Origin: Gadus chalcogrammus
Lineage: Eukaryota; Chordata; Actinopteri; Gadiformes; Gadidae
DNA length: 64,000 nt
Direction: 5' to 3'
NCBI RefSeq assembly: GCF_026213295.1
Contig: NC_079422.1
Span: 434,001-498,000 of the forward strand
The notes beneath the pieces were generated by a model. It worked only from the letters and a program-made list of their open reading frames with translations, was not told the DNA's origin and searched no databases. The position numbers were made by a program, and so were the translations under genes. This document shows, piece after piece, positions 1-12,570 of this stretch (positions are counted from its first letter, which is position 1; every line of letters starts with the position of its first letter).

Positions 1-458
1 TTCCCCTCTACTGATTTCCACTTGCCCATCCAAAGAACAACCATACAAGTGCTGTGAGAACCCCTGAAACAAACCAAATCAGGCACAGAAAACATACAAA
101 TACACAGTGAACAACAAAACAAAAATTCAGTACTGTTCATACTACAGATATCAAGCACTCCAGTCAGTGACCATCCCTGAAGAATTAGAATGAGGAAGGC
201 TGCAAAGCCTCCCAACACCCATAGGAAAACATGCCCGTCTACATGTTAGGCTACCTGATACCTCATAATTTACACAGTACAGTCGACAACCACCTGGACC
301 CACAACATTCTATGTCACACAGGTCCCTGCACTATTCAGAGCTTTACCCCTTCTGAGGAAGAAAGGAAAAACCAAAAAAAAAAAAACGGCACTTTAATAT
401 ACACAAAAATAAATAAATAAAATAAAATAAAAATAAAAAAAATAAAAATCCATAAACC

Positions 459-3400
459 TTAGAACCCAGCAAAATCTCTCTGGTGCATATTTCGGATGAG
501 CCTGACCACAGGTCTAATAATCCTCCCACATCTAGATCTCACACCTAGCATTGGATCATTGCCAGCAGTATCAGGCTGAGGATGCTGTACCCTATCTACA
601 GTCAGGGAACCTTCAACAGAAGACTGCCAAAGAGGTGCTGACACAGGGTTAAGTCGCAAGTCAGTCTGGTCCGAAGGACAATCAACGTCTGCCGTCAAGT
701 CAGGTGGAACTGTCCAATCGTCTGCATCCCCAGGTAAGTCACAGGAGGTAGTCTGGGCCGGAGGGTCAACAGTCTCCTCCAGGTCAAGAGGTGCGTCACA
801 AGGGACAGTCCGAACAGGTCTGTCAGCCAACAAGGCATCCAGCGGATCTCCAATAGAGTCTGGGAGTCGTGAGATCCAAGAAACAGTCCTGTCCTCTGAA
901 TCACAATCAGGCAGGCAAAGTCACTCACACAGGAACCGTCATCTTCGGACCCAGGTGGGATAGGCAAGAAGTTGACAGGCATTATCAAATTTCTATGGAC
1001 CACCTTCTCTCGACCCGTTGTACAGTTCTTGATCCTGAAGGTGTGTGTGTTTTCGTGTTTCTCCACAACAGTGTGCAGGTGACTGTCCCAGCGATCAGCC
1101 AACTTTCTCTTCCCACGCTCTCCTTTGTTGGCTAAAAGAACCCTGTCTCCAACTTCCACAGCCGCGCCCCTGAACTTCCTGTTGTATAAGGCAGCTTGTC
1201 TCTGCTGCTGTTTAGTGGAGGAGGTCTGAGCGATTTTTATGGCCTCTGCCAGATCATGCCTGAGACGCTGCACATAGGCGTCATAATCCACCAGCTGATC
1301 ATCCTGAAGGACAGACCCAAACAACAGGTCGACTGGCAGCCTGGGCGAAATGGAGCAAACCATGTGGTGTCGTGCACTGTAGCATTAGAGGCGAAGGTGA
1401 GAGATTTCAGATGCTGCGGCCACCTGTGCTTGACCTTGGACGGCAAGGCTCTTATCATTCCACCAAGGGTGCGATTGAATCTCTCAACAGCTCCATTGCC
1501 CATGGGGTGGTACGGGGTGGTGCGCGATTTCTGGACACCAGCAGCAATGAGCATCTCGGCTATAAGACTGCTTTCGAAGTTGGCACCCTGATCCGAATGT
1601 ATGCGCTCAGGAAAGCCGTATACACAGAAGAAGTTGTTCCAAAGTTGATTTGCAACAGCTTTTGCTGACTGGTTTGGACAGAGGTATGCCTGAGCCAGTT
1701 TGGTAAAATGGTCGGTAACCACAAGCACATCAAGTGACTTGTTGGAAGAATCTTCAGTCGACCAAAAGTCAATACAAACCAACTCGAGAGGCCTGGATGT
1801 CACTATGCTCTCGAGTGGCGCCCTGTCCTCCGGCTCTGGAGACTTGCTAAATACACAGCGGCGACAACACCGCACATATTCCTTCACGTCTCTCTCCATG
1901 CCTTGCCAGTAGAATCTCTGTCTAGAGAGGTAAAGCGTCCGTCTTTGGCCTTGGTGACCAGCTTCATCATGCACACCTCTGAGGACCTCTCCCCTCAGTA
2001 CCAAGGGTACAAAATACTGGTACGTCTTCCGCTGTGTGACAACATCCTTCGAGACACGATAGAGGACGCCTTGTTTGATGGAAAGTTTCTCCCAATGCCT
2101 GAGGAGCCTCAAAGTGTCAGCTGGCTCATGCCCACGCTCCCGCCTTGATGGACGTCTCTGCCTCTCCACAAAGTGAAGCACCCGACTCAAGCAAGGGTCT
2201 GCACGTTGTGAAGCCATCAACATCTCTTTAGGCAAGGGATGGATGTCGGAATGCTCACGTGGTTGGATGGATTGCACAAGCTGAGGAAGGAGAAAGGCTT
2301 GGGGAGGCACATGCTCTTGGCCCAATGACCGCTCTAACACAGCAGAGACGGCCTGATTGGAAACGGAAGGGCCCAAGGACACTGCCACAGCACTGCTGAG
2401 AGGTGGCATGACTCACGGATTGCAGGATTGACGAAACGCATCCTGCACACTGTCAAGGTTCAAGGCGTTCGCCTCCTCCATGAGTGCATCATACGGGACC
2501 CTGGTGAGACGATGAAGCATACTGGGCTGCACAAAAGGCTCCCGACTGAGGGCGTCCGCCACAACATTCTTTGGACCGGGGATGTATCTTATTTCAAAGT
2601 CGAACGGGGCGAGCTTAGCCACCCATCTCTGTTCACAAGCATCGAGTCTGGACTTAATCAGAATGTAGGTCAACAGATTATGTTCCGTCCATGCCGTAAA
2701 CGTGTGGCCTCTCAGCCAGTGGCTGAATTTGTCACAGACAGCCCATTTGAGCGCCAGAAACTCCAACCTATGTGCTGGGTAGCGAGACTGGGCATAGTTG
2801 AGAGATTTGCTGGCGAATGCAATCGGACGTGCTACATTATCCCCCTCAGTCAGTTGAGATAACACAGCACCCAGACCATTGGAGGAGGCGTCCACCGAGA
2901 GCAAAAAGGGCCTGCTGAAGTCTGGGTGAGCCAGAGCAGCATTATCTAGCAAAGCTAGTTTTAGCCTCTTGAAAGCCTCTCCGCATTCCGCTGTCCAGTC
3001 AGCAGAGGTAAGTTTCCTTGTTACAGGCGTCTTCCTCTTCCCCTTACTGTAACGTGGCCTCTTGACTCCAGAGGTAAGTGCAAAGAGGGGCTTGCTGATC
3101 TTCGAGTAGCCCTCAAAGAATTGCTGGTAGAACCCAACCATACCAAGGAATGATCTTATCTTGGTGGGAGATGGGACAATGCCGGACTCATCCATCAAGT
3201 CTTTCTCGCTGAGATTTACAATGGCCTTGACCTTCTCAGGGTCTGTGGCAAAGCCATGTTTGTCAATGATGTGCCCCAAAAAACTCACAGATGGCCGCAG
3301 GAGGTTGCACTTTTTGGGGGCTAACTTTAGATTGTGCACCTTCAATCTCTCAAAAACCATTTCTAGTCTCTGCAAAGCTAGCTGTTCGTTAGGAGCAAAA

Positions 3401-3633
3401 ACCAAAATGTCATCCAAATAGCAGAGGAGGCTTAAGAAGTTTTGGTCACCAAAGATAGCCATCATCATCCTCATGAATGTTGCCGGGCTGTTACACAGAC
3501 CCTGCGGGAGTCTGTTGTACTCATAAAGCCCAAATGGGGAGGTGAACGCAGTAAACTTGGTCCATGGTCGAGAAAAATGTATTCCCCCCCAAAGCTGCCA
3601 AAGCGTCGGCCTGGTGAGGCAGAGGGTGGGCAT
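459..3633 (-). pseudogene. Gypsy pol, 3' part: RT - RNase H - integrase
   Basis: This is the downstream part of pol of the minus-strand Gypsy element. The first segment (about 3633-2413) has the RT catalytic motif CYLDDILVF and, further on, the RNase H motif SVDASSNGLGAVLS followed by the ADALSRE-type end of RNase H. The next segment (2409-1237) has the HHCC zinc-binding region of integrase and the catalytic core, with an aspartate in CIDFW, HSDQGANFES, and the glutamate in GAVERFNRT. A frame change near 1363 leads into the C-terminal domain (to about 695). Another frame change leads to a tail ending near 459 with a GRIIRPVVRLI motif typical of Gypsy integrase ends. At least two frameshifts, plus loss of continuity with the upstream RT at 3634-3640, make it non-functional. 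Confidence 0.9.
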
Positions 3634-4822
3634 CCCTGACCAACACATTCTCACTCCGAGCGCGTCGATTTCTGACGAACGGTCAGTGACCTTGGCTTCA
3701 GTTTCTGACGCAAAAGGGTACCCTTGCGCTTCTTTTTTCGACGCATGGGGTTTTCAACTCCTTACAATGTAACAACTTCACGGGGGAGCCGATGGCTGCA
3801 CACAGAGACGCTATGAGCATTCATCCCATTGGCTAACGGAGGACCTTGCGCTTCTTTTTTCGACGCAGGGGGTTTTCAACTCATTACAATGTAATCCCTC
3901 CACGGCAATATATGAAGCTATGAGCATTCATCCCATTGGCTAACGGAAGAGCCGATGGCTGCACATAGAGACGCTATGAGCATTCATCCCATTGGCCATT
4001 TTTTCAACGGGGCTGCATCCAGTCACTTGACCGTCATGGTTGCTATGGTGGTTGCTATCGACCACCCCCTCTAATCCTTAAACCACCCGGCAAAGGAGCT
4101 GCCGTCAATTGTGTTGTTTTGGTCGTAAACTAGGGTCCGATGGTTAAAAAATAGACAGATATTCCAAGGTATCCTTAAAGGCTGCTTGGATGTTTCTGCA
4201 ATTTAGACTTCTTCTATAACCTATTTTGAAAGCAAAACACCAAGCTCATTAATTTAACGAGGCAGGGTTATTTGAAATAATTTATCAAATAAATATTTGT
4301 GAGAGGTCATTCCTTCTCCTGAGTTTGCTTCCTATTTATGTCTAGTGTACACCCCTACCGTCCACAAGCATTCCCCCCCCCTCCCCATATGGATTTGGAG
4401 AATTGTTGCCACGTCCCAGAGGTGGAGGTATCATATATATGAAAGAGGGCATTCAATTATACTACAATGATCAATCAGGAGGGCGAAGCCCTAAAGGAAG
4501 TGATGCAATAGGTGACTGAGTCGAGAAAATTTAAGTAAGCTGTACTTTGGAGTCTCTAATATATCAAAGGGGGTCTCAAAGGACGCATACGCTTCAACCT
4601 GTGCTCCATCTCGTTGCACTTCACCCAGCGGCTGCAAGATTTTGGCCTGAAGTCCTTCCCAGACCTACACCGTAGCCATCCAACATGCATATCTGAGAAT
4701 CAGGCCTCTCTTAAATAATGACAAAAAGTTACGAGAGAAATACACATTAACTTTTTGTTATCTCATAAGCGGCGTGGTGCCGGCTCCTTTTGACCTTTTG
4801 ACCCCAGACTTCTGGGGGAATA

Positions 4823-5432
4823 GCTGAATCAATTCATTAGTCAATCAGAAGTATGTAAATATCTTCCCGGTGGCGTAAGAGGGGGAACAAGGTGTCCTTC
4901 AACATCTACGCTTCCAGGCGATTGCAATGGTGCCACACATTAGCATATTCGAACATGTTTAATGGTAGTAATTAGCTGTCGAAATTGGAGGCCTTAATCA
5001 ATAATGAGCAGCTATTGATTTGCTTCCCGACAGAAATTTGTGACAAATGACATGTTATTTAGCATCTACACGTAGAGCTGAGTCCAATGACACCATGCAT
5101 GACACTCTAGCAAATGGTAACATGTATTTTACATGGTACACCTACATGATCTCGGTGTGGCAAGAGGGCGAGCTTGATCTCATTGGACTCAGCTTAACGT
5201 GTAGATGCTAAATAACATGTAATTTGTCAAAAATCTCCATTGGGAAGCAAATCTATAGCTGGTCATTATTGATAATGGCCTCCAAAATCGACAGTTAATT
5301 ACTACCCCGAAACATATTCAAATATGATCATGTGTTGCAATCGCCTCGAAACGTAGATGTCAAAGGACACCTTGTTTGCCCCGTTACGCCACCGGGAAGA
5401 TGTTTTCATACTTCTAATGGATTGATTCATAT
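4823..5432. repeat. inner palindrome of the fold-back element
   Basis: The sequence from about 4823 to 5115 is the imperfect reverse complement of about 5165 to 5432, for example GCATCTACACGTAGAGCTGA on the left against a reverse-complementary block on the right. Its axis (about 5137) differs from that of the outer arms (about 5455), so it is a separate palindrome nested in the larger one, possibly a second small fold-back element inserted into the spacer. Confidence 0.75.
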
Positions 5433-7382
5433 TTTAAGGTTCTCAGAGTGAGACTTTAAGCGGCTGCAGCAGAAGTGTTGAGACGAAATATGATATCAAG
5501 ACATTTATAGAATATTCCCATTCACATTATGATTCTTCGTCATAACTATCCGACCAAACATCCTTTACATTCACCGAGCGAAGATTATGAAAGTCCAGGC
5601 CCCCCCTTCCTGCACTCGGGGTCCGACTGGGCCAAGTTTCGGTGCGGGGGGTCCCAGTTAGGCCCTAGAATAAGGTATTCAAATTTCAGGGCGGTAGGAC
5701 CTTCCTATCTCAAAAACGGTTTTTCCACCACATTCTGAACCATTAGGTATTGCAGGCAACACTTCTGAGGGGCTTTGTCCAAATGACAATCCATTTGGGA
5801 ATTTTTTTTTTCCCTAAGGGCTAGAACTCCAAATCTCGGATATGTCGTTCTCGGGGCTCCGGGAAATGTGTGTAAACATTTTAGCATCCCTAGCTATCTC
5901 GACAAGGCTGGAAAGGGGGCGTGACCTCCAACAGTACAGTAAATGTACATAAGACAGAGGTTAGTTTCTACTCCCCATGTTTTGTTGGATGGAGGTGTAC
6001 ATTAGTGGCTTAAGGTGTGTAGACACAGCTGGCCTGTGGCCACGTTTTTGAAGTCTGGGGTCAAAAGGTCAAAAGGAGCCGGCACCACGCCGCTTATGAG
6101 ATAACAAAAAGTTAATGTGTATTTCTCTCATAACTTTTTGTCATTATTAAAGAGAGGCCTGATTCTCAGATATGCATGTTGGATGGCTACGGTGTAGGTC
6201 TGGGAAGAACTTCAGGCCAAAATCTTGCAAGCGAGCCGCTGGGTGAAGTGCAACGAGATGGAGCACTTGCTGAGTCATTTCCTGTAGGGCTGGAGCCACA
6301 GGTTGAAGCGTATACGTCCTTTGAGACCCCCTTTGATATATTAGAGACCCCAAAGTACAGCTTACTTAAATTTTCTCGACTCACTCACCTATTGCATCAC
6401 TTCCTTTAGGGCTTCGGCCTCCTAATTGATCATTTTAGTATAATTGAATGCCCTCTTTCATATATATGATACCTCCACCACTGGGACGTGGCAACAATTC
6501 TCCAAATCCATATGGGGAGGGGGGGGGGGGATGCTAGTGGACAGTAGGGGTGTACACTAGACATAAATAGGAAGCAAACTCAGGAGAAGGAATGACCTCT
6601 CACAAATATTTATTTAATAAATTGTTTCAAATAACCCTGCCTCGTTAAATTAATGAGCTTGGTGTTTTGCTTTCAAAAATAGGTTATAGAAGAAGTTTAA
6701 ACTGCAGAAAATAAAAACATCCAAGCTGCCTTTAAGGATACCTTGGAATATCTGTCTATTTTTTAACCATCGGACCCTAGTTTACGACCAAAACAACACA
6801 ATTGACGGCAGCTCCTTTGCCGCGTGGTTTAAGGATTAGAGGGGGTGGTCGATAGCAACCACCATAGCAACCATGACGGTCAAGTGACTGGATGCAGCCC
6901 CGTTGAAAAAAATAGAATACCACCCTACACACTGAAGAGATTAATCAGGAGATTAATAATGTTTAAATTATTAGGACCATGAAGTCTTTATTTGCATGGG
7001 TTTACATTTCGTTCTGTGTAGCATGGAAAAATCGGAGAAACTCTCCCATTCAGAATGCATTAGTTTACATTTCGTTCTTTGAAGCACGGTTATTTTTATT
7101 TATTTAATTTCATTTTTTGAGGAGCGGCTTCAAAGATGCAAATTTTTCTGCAATAATCCAAAATCCAATGGAAAAACCTGTTGGCTTTTTGTCAAGGGAA
7201 CGGAACCGAGGGCGACGCTCACTTCCGGGTTGGCCAACACACGTCATCCCTCGACCACTCAATACTGTAAAAACACATGTTCAAGTTGAATGATAATGCA
7301 TGAATTTATTCTTTATTCTGCTATAGTAACACGGTAAATAAATGGCAAAAATGGGCTGAGAACGAATTCGTATTTACGATAT

Positions 7383-7580
7383 TGTAGTGACTACATTATG
7401 GGTTTGTGTTCCCCTCTTACTGATCGAGTGGGAGGGAACTGGTCAGGAGTCATGGGGGTTAGGGGGACGCGTTAGGCGGTTGCACAAACCATGCACTGTG
7501 ACTGATTGTTCTGATCTGTTTTATTGGATTAAACGGTTATAATTAAGTTGCCTACGTCCTCCTTTTCCTCCGTCACTACA
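7383..7580. repeat. solo LTR inside the fold-back element
   Basis: A 198 bp segment with inverted termini TGTAGTGAC / GTCACTACA is flanked by the 4 bp direct repeat ATAT (7379-7382 and 7581-7584). It lies in the part of the right arm that has no counterpart in the left arm. This is what a solo LTR left by LTR-LTR recombination looks like. No internal retroelement sequence remains. Confidence 0.7.
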
Positions 7581-8378
7581 ATATGTTCAATAAAACGTAA
7601 TCACGGACGAAATACGTTTTTTAGACAAACGTAATTGAGAATGCCGAATAGTTCTCTGGGAACGTACTTTTGATGAGAAAGGGTTGCTCTGTCTGTCTTG
7701 GTCTCTATGGCAACGACCTCAGCACTGATAAAAAAAACGATTGTTTCTCTCAATCAAAGCACAAAACAGGACAACTGATGCCCATAAACTTAACCCATAC
7801 ATGTTTTGTAATTAACAAGGACACGTTGGTGTAGTTGTGTTGAGGAATGTCACAAATTTCACTGTAAAATCACCGTTAATGTGCAGCCATCGGGTCTTCC
7901 GTTTGCCAATGGGATGAATGAATGCTCATAGCTTCATACATTGCCGTGGAGGGATTACATTGCAATGAGTGGAAAACCCCCTGCGTTGAAAAAAGAAGCA
8001 CATGGTCCTGCGTTAGCCAATGGGATGAATGCTCATAGCGTCTCTAAGTGCAGCAATCGGCTCTTCCGTTAGCCAATGGGATGAATGCTCATAGCTTCAT
8101 ATATTGCCCTGTAGGGATTACATTGTAATGAGTGGAAAACCCCCTGCGTCGAAAAAAGAAGCGCAAGGTCCTCCGTTAGTCAATGGGATGAATGCTCATA
8201 GCGTCTCTGTGTTCAGCCATCGGCTCCCCCGTGAAGTTGTTACATTGTAAGGAGTTGAAAACCCCATGCGTCGAAAAAAGAAGCGCAAGGGTACCCTTTT
8301 GCGTCAGAAACTGAAGCCAAAGTCACTGACCGTTCGTCAGAAATCGACGCACTCGGAGTGAGAATGTGTTGCCCTGAC

Positions 8379-9879
8379 GTTACGCGCATTCAGCCAGCGA
8401 AAATCCGTGCAGAGACGCAAGTCTCCATTCTTTTTCCAAACTAGGACAAGCGGCGATGCACAATCGCAGATTTCCTTATGATCTCTCGCTCCTCCATCTC
8501 ATTCAAAGCCATTCGGAGCTTGTCATAGTGAGATGGAGCCAGCCGACGATACGGCAGCCTGAAGGGTTTGTGTCACTCAGGCGGATGCGGTGGACAAACC
8601 CCTTGGCTGTACCGCAGTCCATGCTGTGGCGAGAGAAGATGGACTCATACTTTGTCAGTAGATCAACCAGCTTTGCTTTCCAGAATGGAGACAAATCAGC
8701 TGAGTCAATGTCAATGTCCTGCAGACCCAAGTCGTGAAGGGCTGACCTACAAGGCCTGGGCATAGAACGCTCAGAGTCAACTGTCAAGCTCTTCTCGCTA
8801 CCCGTGTCAGTCAGGTCAGTAGTCTTGGCTACATTACATTCAACACCATCAGTCTCGTCAGTCCTGTACAAATAGTCATTGTCAAAGTCCTCAAGTGCCA
8901 CACAGGGGGACGCGTCAGCAATCTTGCAGTTCCGTCTTAGAGTCACAGGTTTATTGGAGGGGTTGATAATTCTCACTGGGACCCAACCATCGCCCCAGAG
9001 TGGCGTCACCAGTCGCCCTACCATGACGGTCCGTGGCACTGTGCGTGACTGACTTGGTTCCACTACCAGTGTGCTTCCAGCAGAGAGGCACACATGACCA
9101 GGCAAGCGCCCCCACACTAAGTGTTCTCGCATAGGCTCTAAAGTCACAGCATGCTTCAGCTTGACTGTGCCCACTTTTTCTGGGATTTCACTGCCTCTCC
9201 ATTTCTCCACAGTGGCCAACAGCTGCAGAAGACCTTCCTCCTTACCAGACGCCTGAGGTGAAAGAGATGCTGTCTCCCCGAAACTCCCAGAGTGTTTAGC
9301 CATTCGAATGAGGTGTTTTATAACGTTGCTGCCCAGAATTAGGTCATCACTCTGACCATCCACAATGAGTGTGGGCACGGAGATCTGGCAGTCATGGACT
9401 TTCATCTGCAGCTCACAAACACCTACAGGACAAGTCCTCAACCCTCCACAGCCAATCAGCACAACTGATGTCGGGGCAACAGAGTGAGGGGAAATAACAC
9501 CTGCGTCCTGCAGCTTTGGAAGTAAGCGTGAGCTCATAGAACAGGCCATTGAACCACTGTCCAACATGGCACGCAGCTCCACAGCATCATGAATCATCAC
9601 ACTAGTGTAGAAAAGATTGTCTTTCGCAGTCAGTCGCTGCGTGTTCTGAAAAATTAAAGTTGAATCACTGTCCGTCGTTGCACAAGCATGTGAAAAAACG
9701 GACTGAATACCATCGTCATATGGGGATGCGCCAGCTGACCCTCCACTAGACCCCTCCTCGTGCGGGTCAGCTAGTTTCCCTTCTGTGTGGGTGAACCGGC
9801 CAGGGCAGTGGGTGAACCAGGAGCAGGTGGGGCTGAGCAAGTGGCAGCTTGATGCCCAGCAGCATGGCAGCGGAAGCAT
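8379..9879 (-). pseudogene. Gypsy pol, 5' part: protease and start of RT
   Basis: A frame open from about 9879 to 8503 contains a retropepsin-like motif (MLDSGSMACSMS) with the aspartate of the DSG type. A linker region follows, ending in the usual Gypsy approach to the RT (ESIFSRHSMDCGTAKGFVH). Past a frame change at about 8530 the RT N-terminus continues (RLAPSHYDKL, then SPLVLVWKKNGDLRLCTDFR) up to 8379, where the fold-back element interrupts it. The same RT resumes on the far side at 3633. It overlaps the end of gag by about 100 bp in another frame, as in other elements of this group. Confidence 0.85.
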
Positions 9880-11097
9880 AGACGTTCGTTCCGACAGTGG
9901 GAAGCAGTGTCATGGTCGTCGCAGCCACAAATAGCGCATGGCCCCCGAGCCCGGGTGCGACCGACAGGTCTCTGTCTAGGCTGCCCGTAACGCTGAGGAG
10001 ACTCCCGTTGTAACAAACGCTCCAGCAGAGTGACAATATGCCCAAGAACGTGACTCTCACCTGACGCCGGCCCGCCGGTCAAGGCAGGTTGGTTAGTAGG
10101 AGTCACTGCAGTCTGCACGTGGCTATGCACAGCATCAACAGCCTGAGAATATTGCAGGTGGTCTGTTGGACGTGCAGCTGAATGGCGCTGCTGAAGACGT
10201 TTTTTTGTGTTGGTGCTCATCAAGCCGTACCTGCACATCCATGGCAGTCCACTCCTCCAGTGGCCTACAGCTGAAGACCAGAGACAGTTCTCGATCGGGA
10301 CAGTGAGTGATGAACATGACAGTCACTTCCCTAGAGGAGTCATCAATAGTTTTGCCTTGCCTTTTCAGCCCATCCGTAGCTGTGTCGAGTGCCTTGTTAA
10401 GCCGGATCCAATAGTCAACAGCACTTTCAGTCTCTAGTAAGGACTTTGTGTCATAGAAGTCAGCAAGAGGCATGAAAGAAGTCACTCACTAAAGTGTTGC
10501 ATGAGTATGTCGAAAATGGGTTGAGGACCTAACCGTAAAACCAAACTAGGCTTGCTACGCACCCCCACTCTCACATCATCACGTGCTCTACCCTTTAGCC
10601 TGCCCATTACTTCTTCCGCCTGATCACATAACTGAACATCCCTCTTAGTCAGATACACTTTAACAGTCTTCCCACTCAGAAACCGAAAGTTTGTCAGTCT
10701 TGTCCCCCCTGAAGGGATACGGTTCACCACTATGCTGGCTAACAGTCAGGCTCATCTTAGAGAGATCAGCAATGGTCGAAGGGGCCAAAGTAACATCACC
10801 AGTTGGGGCGGACCTAAGACAAGAGGCAATGTTCTCCCCAATACTAGTCCCTATCTGCTTAACTAAGTCAGTTAATACATGCACAGGGACATGGTCCACA
10901 TCCGTACCCCCAGAAAATACAGATGGACCAGCTAACTGATCAGCACTAGAAGAAACGTCACCACCCTCAGCACCATTCACTTTGGCCTGTTGAGGAGTGG
11001 ATGTCAGGGGCCTCCCCCGAAAACCTCCTTTCTGGAGTGATGGGCTAAACATAAATGTCTGACCACTGCCTAAAGCAGATAAGTTCAGCTCATCCAT
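9771..11097 (-). pseudogene. Gypsy gag with CCHC zinc knuckle
   Basis: The likely start is the ATG at 11097 (MDELNLSALG). The reading frame is broken at least three times (near 10660, 10485 and 10200), so this is a pseudogene. The C-terminal part (10238-9771) holds a zinc knuckle of the CxRCHAAGHxxxxC type (CFRCHAAGHQAATC), preceded by a second Cys-rich stretch (CAICGCDDHD). In an active copy it would form the particle core and bind element RNA. The coding order gag-pol on the minus strand agrees with the LTR and primer binding site. Confidence 0.75.
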
Positions 11098-11494
11098 TTC
11101 CAATGAGTCACAATTTCCCAAGACCCAAAATGTACGGTTATGCAGTGACAATAGTAAAGAAATAAAAACACATACACAACTAATGACACGTCACTGTTCA
11201 ACTGTCACGTTCAACTCAAAAGCAAAATAAAACAAAAAAAACAAACTCAATTTGCATTATGTGCACGAGAAGGAGAAAGATATATAAAAAAACACACAAA
11301 AAAACAAACAAACACATATCTTTACAAGATGGTCGGCTGCAACCATATCCCTTGGTTCGAATTATTCCTCTTTATTTTTATTACTGAACCTGTCTACTCG
11401 AAGCAGCACGGGCGACTCACTGCACGGCCACGTGGTCGGTGCTCACGACGCCGAATGGCGATCCTCAACGACGCAGCAGACAGGCAGAGAAGAA

Positions 11495-11509
11495 CGGGTC
11501 ACGGCACCA
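11495..11509 (-). promoter_or_regulatory. primer binding site, tRNA-His type
   Basis: Minus strand reads TGGTGCCGTGACCCG, two bases inside the LTR end. Vertebrate tRNA-His ends in GAGTCACGGCACCA, so 13 of 15 bases would pair. This fixes both the element orientation and the inner LTR boundary at 11512. Confidence 0.75.
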
Positions 11510-11511
11510 TT

Positions 11512-12327
11512 TGTAGCGGTTGCGTACTCTCTCGTTGCGTTGTGTCAGAGACCACGATGGAACCATTGGCAGCCAGCCGTTTATTCTGGTGGAATATTTA
11601 ACATGGAAAATGCTTGTTGAGAACCCTCACAATGGCAGCCTCTCCCAGCCGGGGTATACGTAGACTGACCATTTACATGAAGATAAATATCACATTAAAC
11701 AAATGACTCACAAAATATTTGAATGGGCGATTGGTGACATACCTGGTGGAATATTTAACATGGAAAATGCTTGTTGAGAACCCTCACAATGGCAGCCTAA
11801 CATGAGAGAAAGACAAGCTGAAGTACACTTTCATGGCAAAGTCGACGCTAGCTAAGTAGTTACGACCAAAGCACATGGTAGCCAAGCTAGCGATCCTAAG
11901 ACTAAAGTCCATTTAAATGTAATTACCGATTCCGAGCAACACAATATATATGTACAAGCAACCAAGTATTAAGACAGTAGTATGTACATTTAGACTCCCG
12001 TAATACATCGCCGAAGTGTGGATTCATGTTTAACTGCTCTGACTACCTACCTCTCCCAGCCGGGGTGGGCCTCTAGGCTCTCTCCTTGCCACGAGCCCTT
12101 CCTTCCTGCACCCGACCCGTGCTGTGCTGTGCTGTGCCTCCTTTTAAAATGGCTCCCGTGCTTTCGGCCAGGTGTCCCCCAATCACCCTGATTGGGGTGC
12201 CGAAAGGGCTGCTCTCCATCGCCGGCTGGTGGGTGGGGGTGGTACACCCCGTCCTCCACGGTACCCCGGGCCCGTCCAGGCCGAGGACCACGTGGCGGGA
12301 TGCCACAGAAGCATTAACCCTGCTACA
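11512..12327 (-). repeat. 5' LTR of the Gypsy element
   Basis: The 816 bp segment is bounded by short inverted termini TGTAGC (11512) and GCTACA (12322-12327) and lies directly next to the primer binding site. On the minus strand there is a TATA-like ATTTTAAAAG (12150-12141) and an AATAAA poly(A) signal (11585-11580). A 56 bp block occurs twice (11586-11641 and 11743-11798). A 17 bp direct repeat (11639-11655 and 12050-12066) brackets about 394 bp, so the ancestral LTR was probably near 405 bp and was enlarged by an insertion or internal duplication. Confidence 0.8.
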
Positions 12328-12570
12328 CAGGCACAAACAGGCTACTACTCCAACTTAAGTACTGATGTAATGCCTTAATATACCTTTTCAACATTTCACA
12401 TATTTATCTCTCTGCCCCCTGCAGGTTCGGAGGTTTGGAGCTGAGACTTGGAGCTGAGATTGTGGCTGTTGCTGTGCATGATTTCCCAGTGTGCTTTGAT
12501 TTGACGCGACAGTAGGGTTAAACTGGTTAACAGAGTTTGATTTTTGTTCTCATGCAGAAGACCAGCTACT

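Larger units (their letters stand above)
3641..8371. mobile_element. 4.7 kb nested fold-back DNA element
   Basis: The ends are inverted repeats beginning CAACACATTCTCACTCCGAG, and the flanks carry a 7 bp duplication CCCTGAC (3634-3640 and 8372-8378). Removing the element restores the Gypsy RT context. Outer arms (3641-4812 and 6050-8371) are largely complementary to each other. Inside lies a second, independent palindrome (4823-5432, axis near 5137). No open frame with a recognisable domain is present, so it is non-autonomous. The right arm is longer because of extra sequence at about 6917-7880, which includes a solo LTR. I cannot assign a transposon superfamily; the 7 bp duplication fits none of the common ones exactly. 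Confidence 0.85.
1..12327 (-). mobile_element. Ty3/Gypsy LTR retrotransposon, degenerate, 3' LTR outside window
   Basis: On the minus strand, 5' to 3', are a 5' LTR (12327-11512), a tRNA-His-type primer binding site, gag with a CCHC knuckle, then protease, reverse transcriptase, RNase H and integrase in the Ty3/Gypsy order. The downstream LTR is not in the window. The first bases (TTCCCCTCT on the plus strand) read AGAGGGGAA on the minus strand and could be the polypurine tract that abuts the 3' LTR. Several frameshifts in gag and pol and a 4.7 kb fold-back insertion in the RT show a dead copy. Target-site duplication cannot be tested because one end is missing. Confidence 0.9.

Noticed and set aside
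5529..6409. Short open frames in the middle of the large fold-back
   Set aside because: They are 60-77 codons long with no domain, and some are complements of the other arm.
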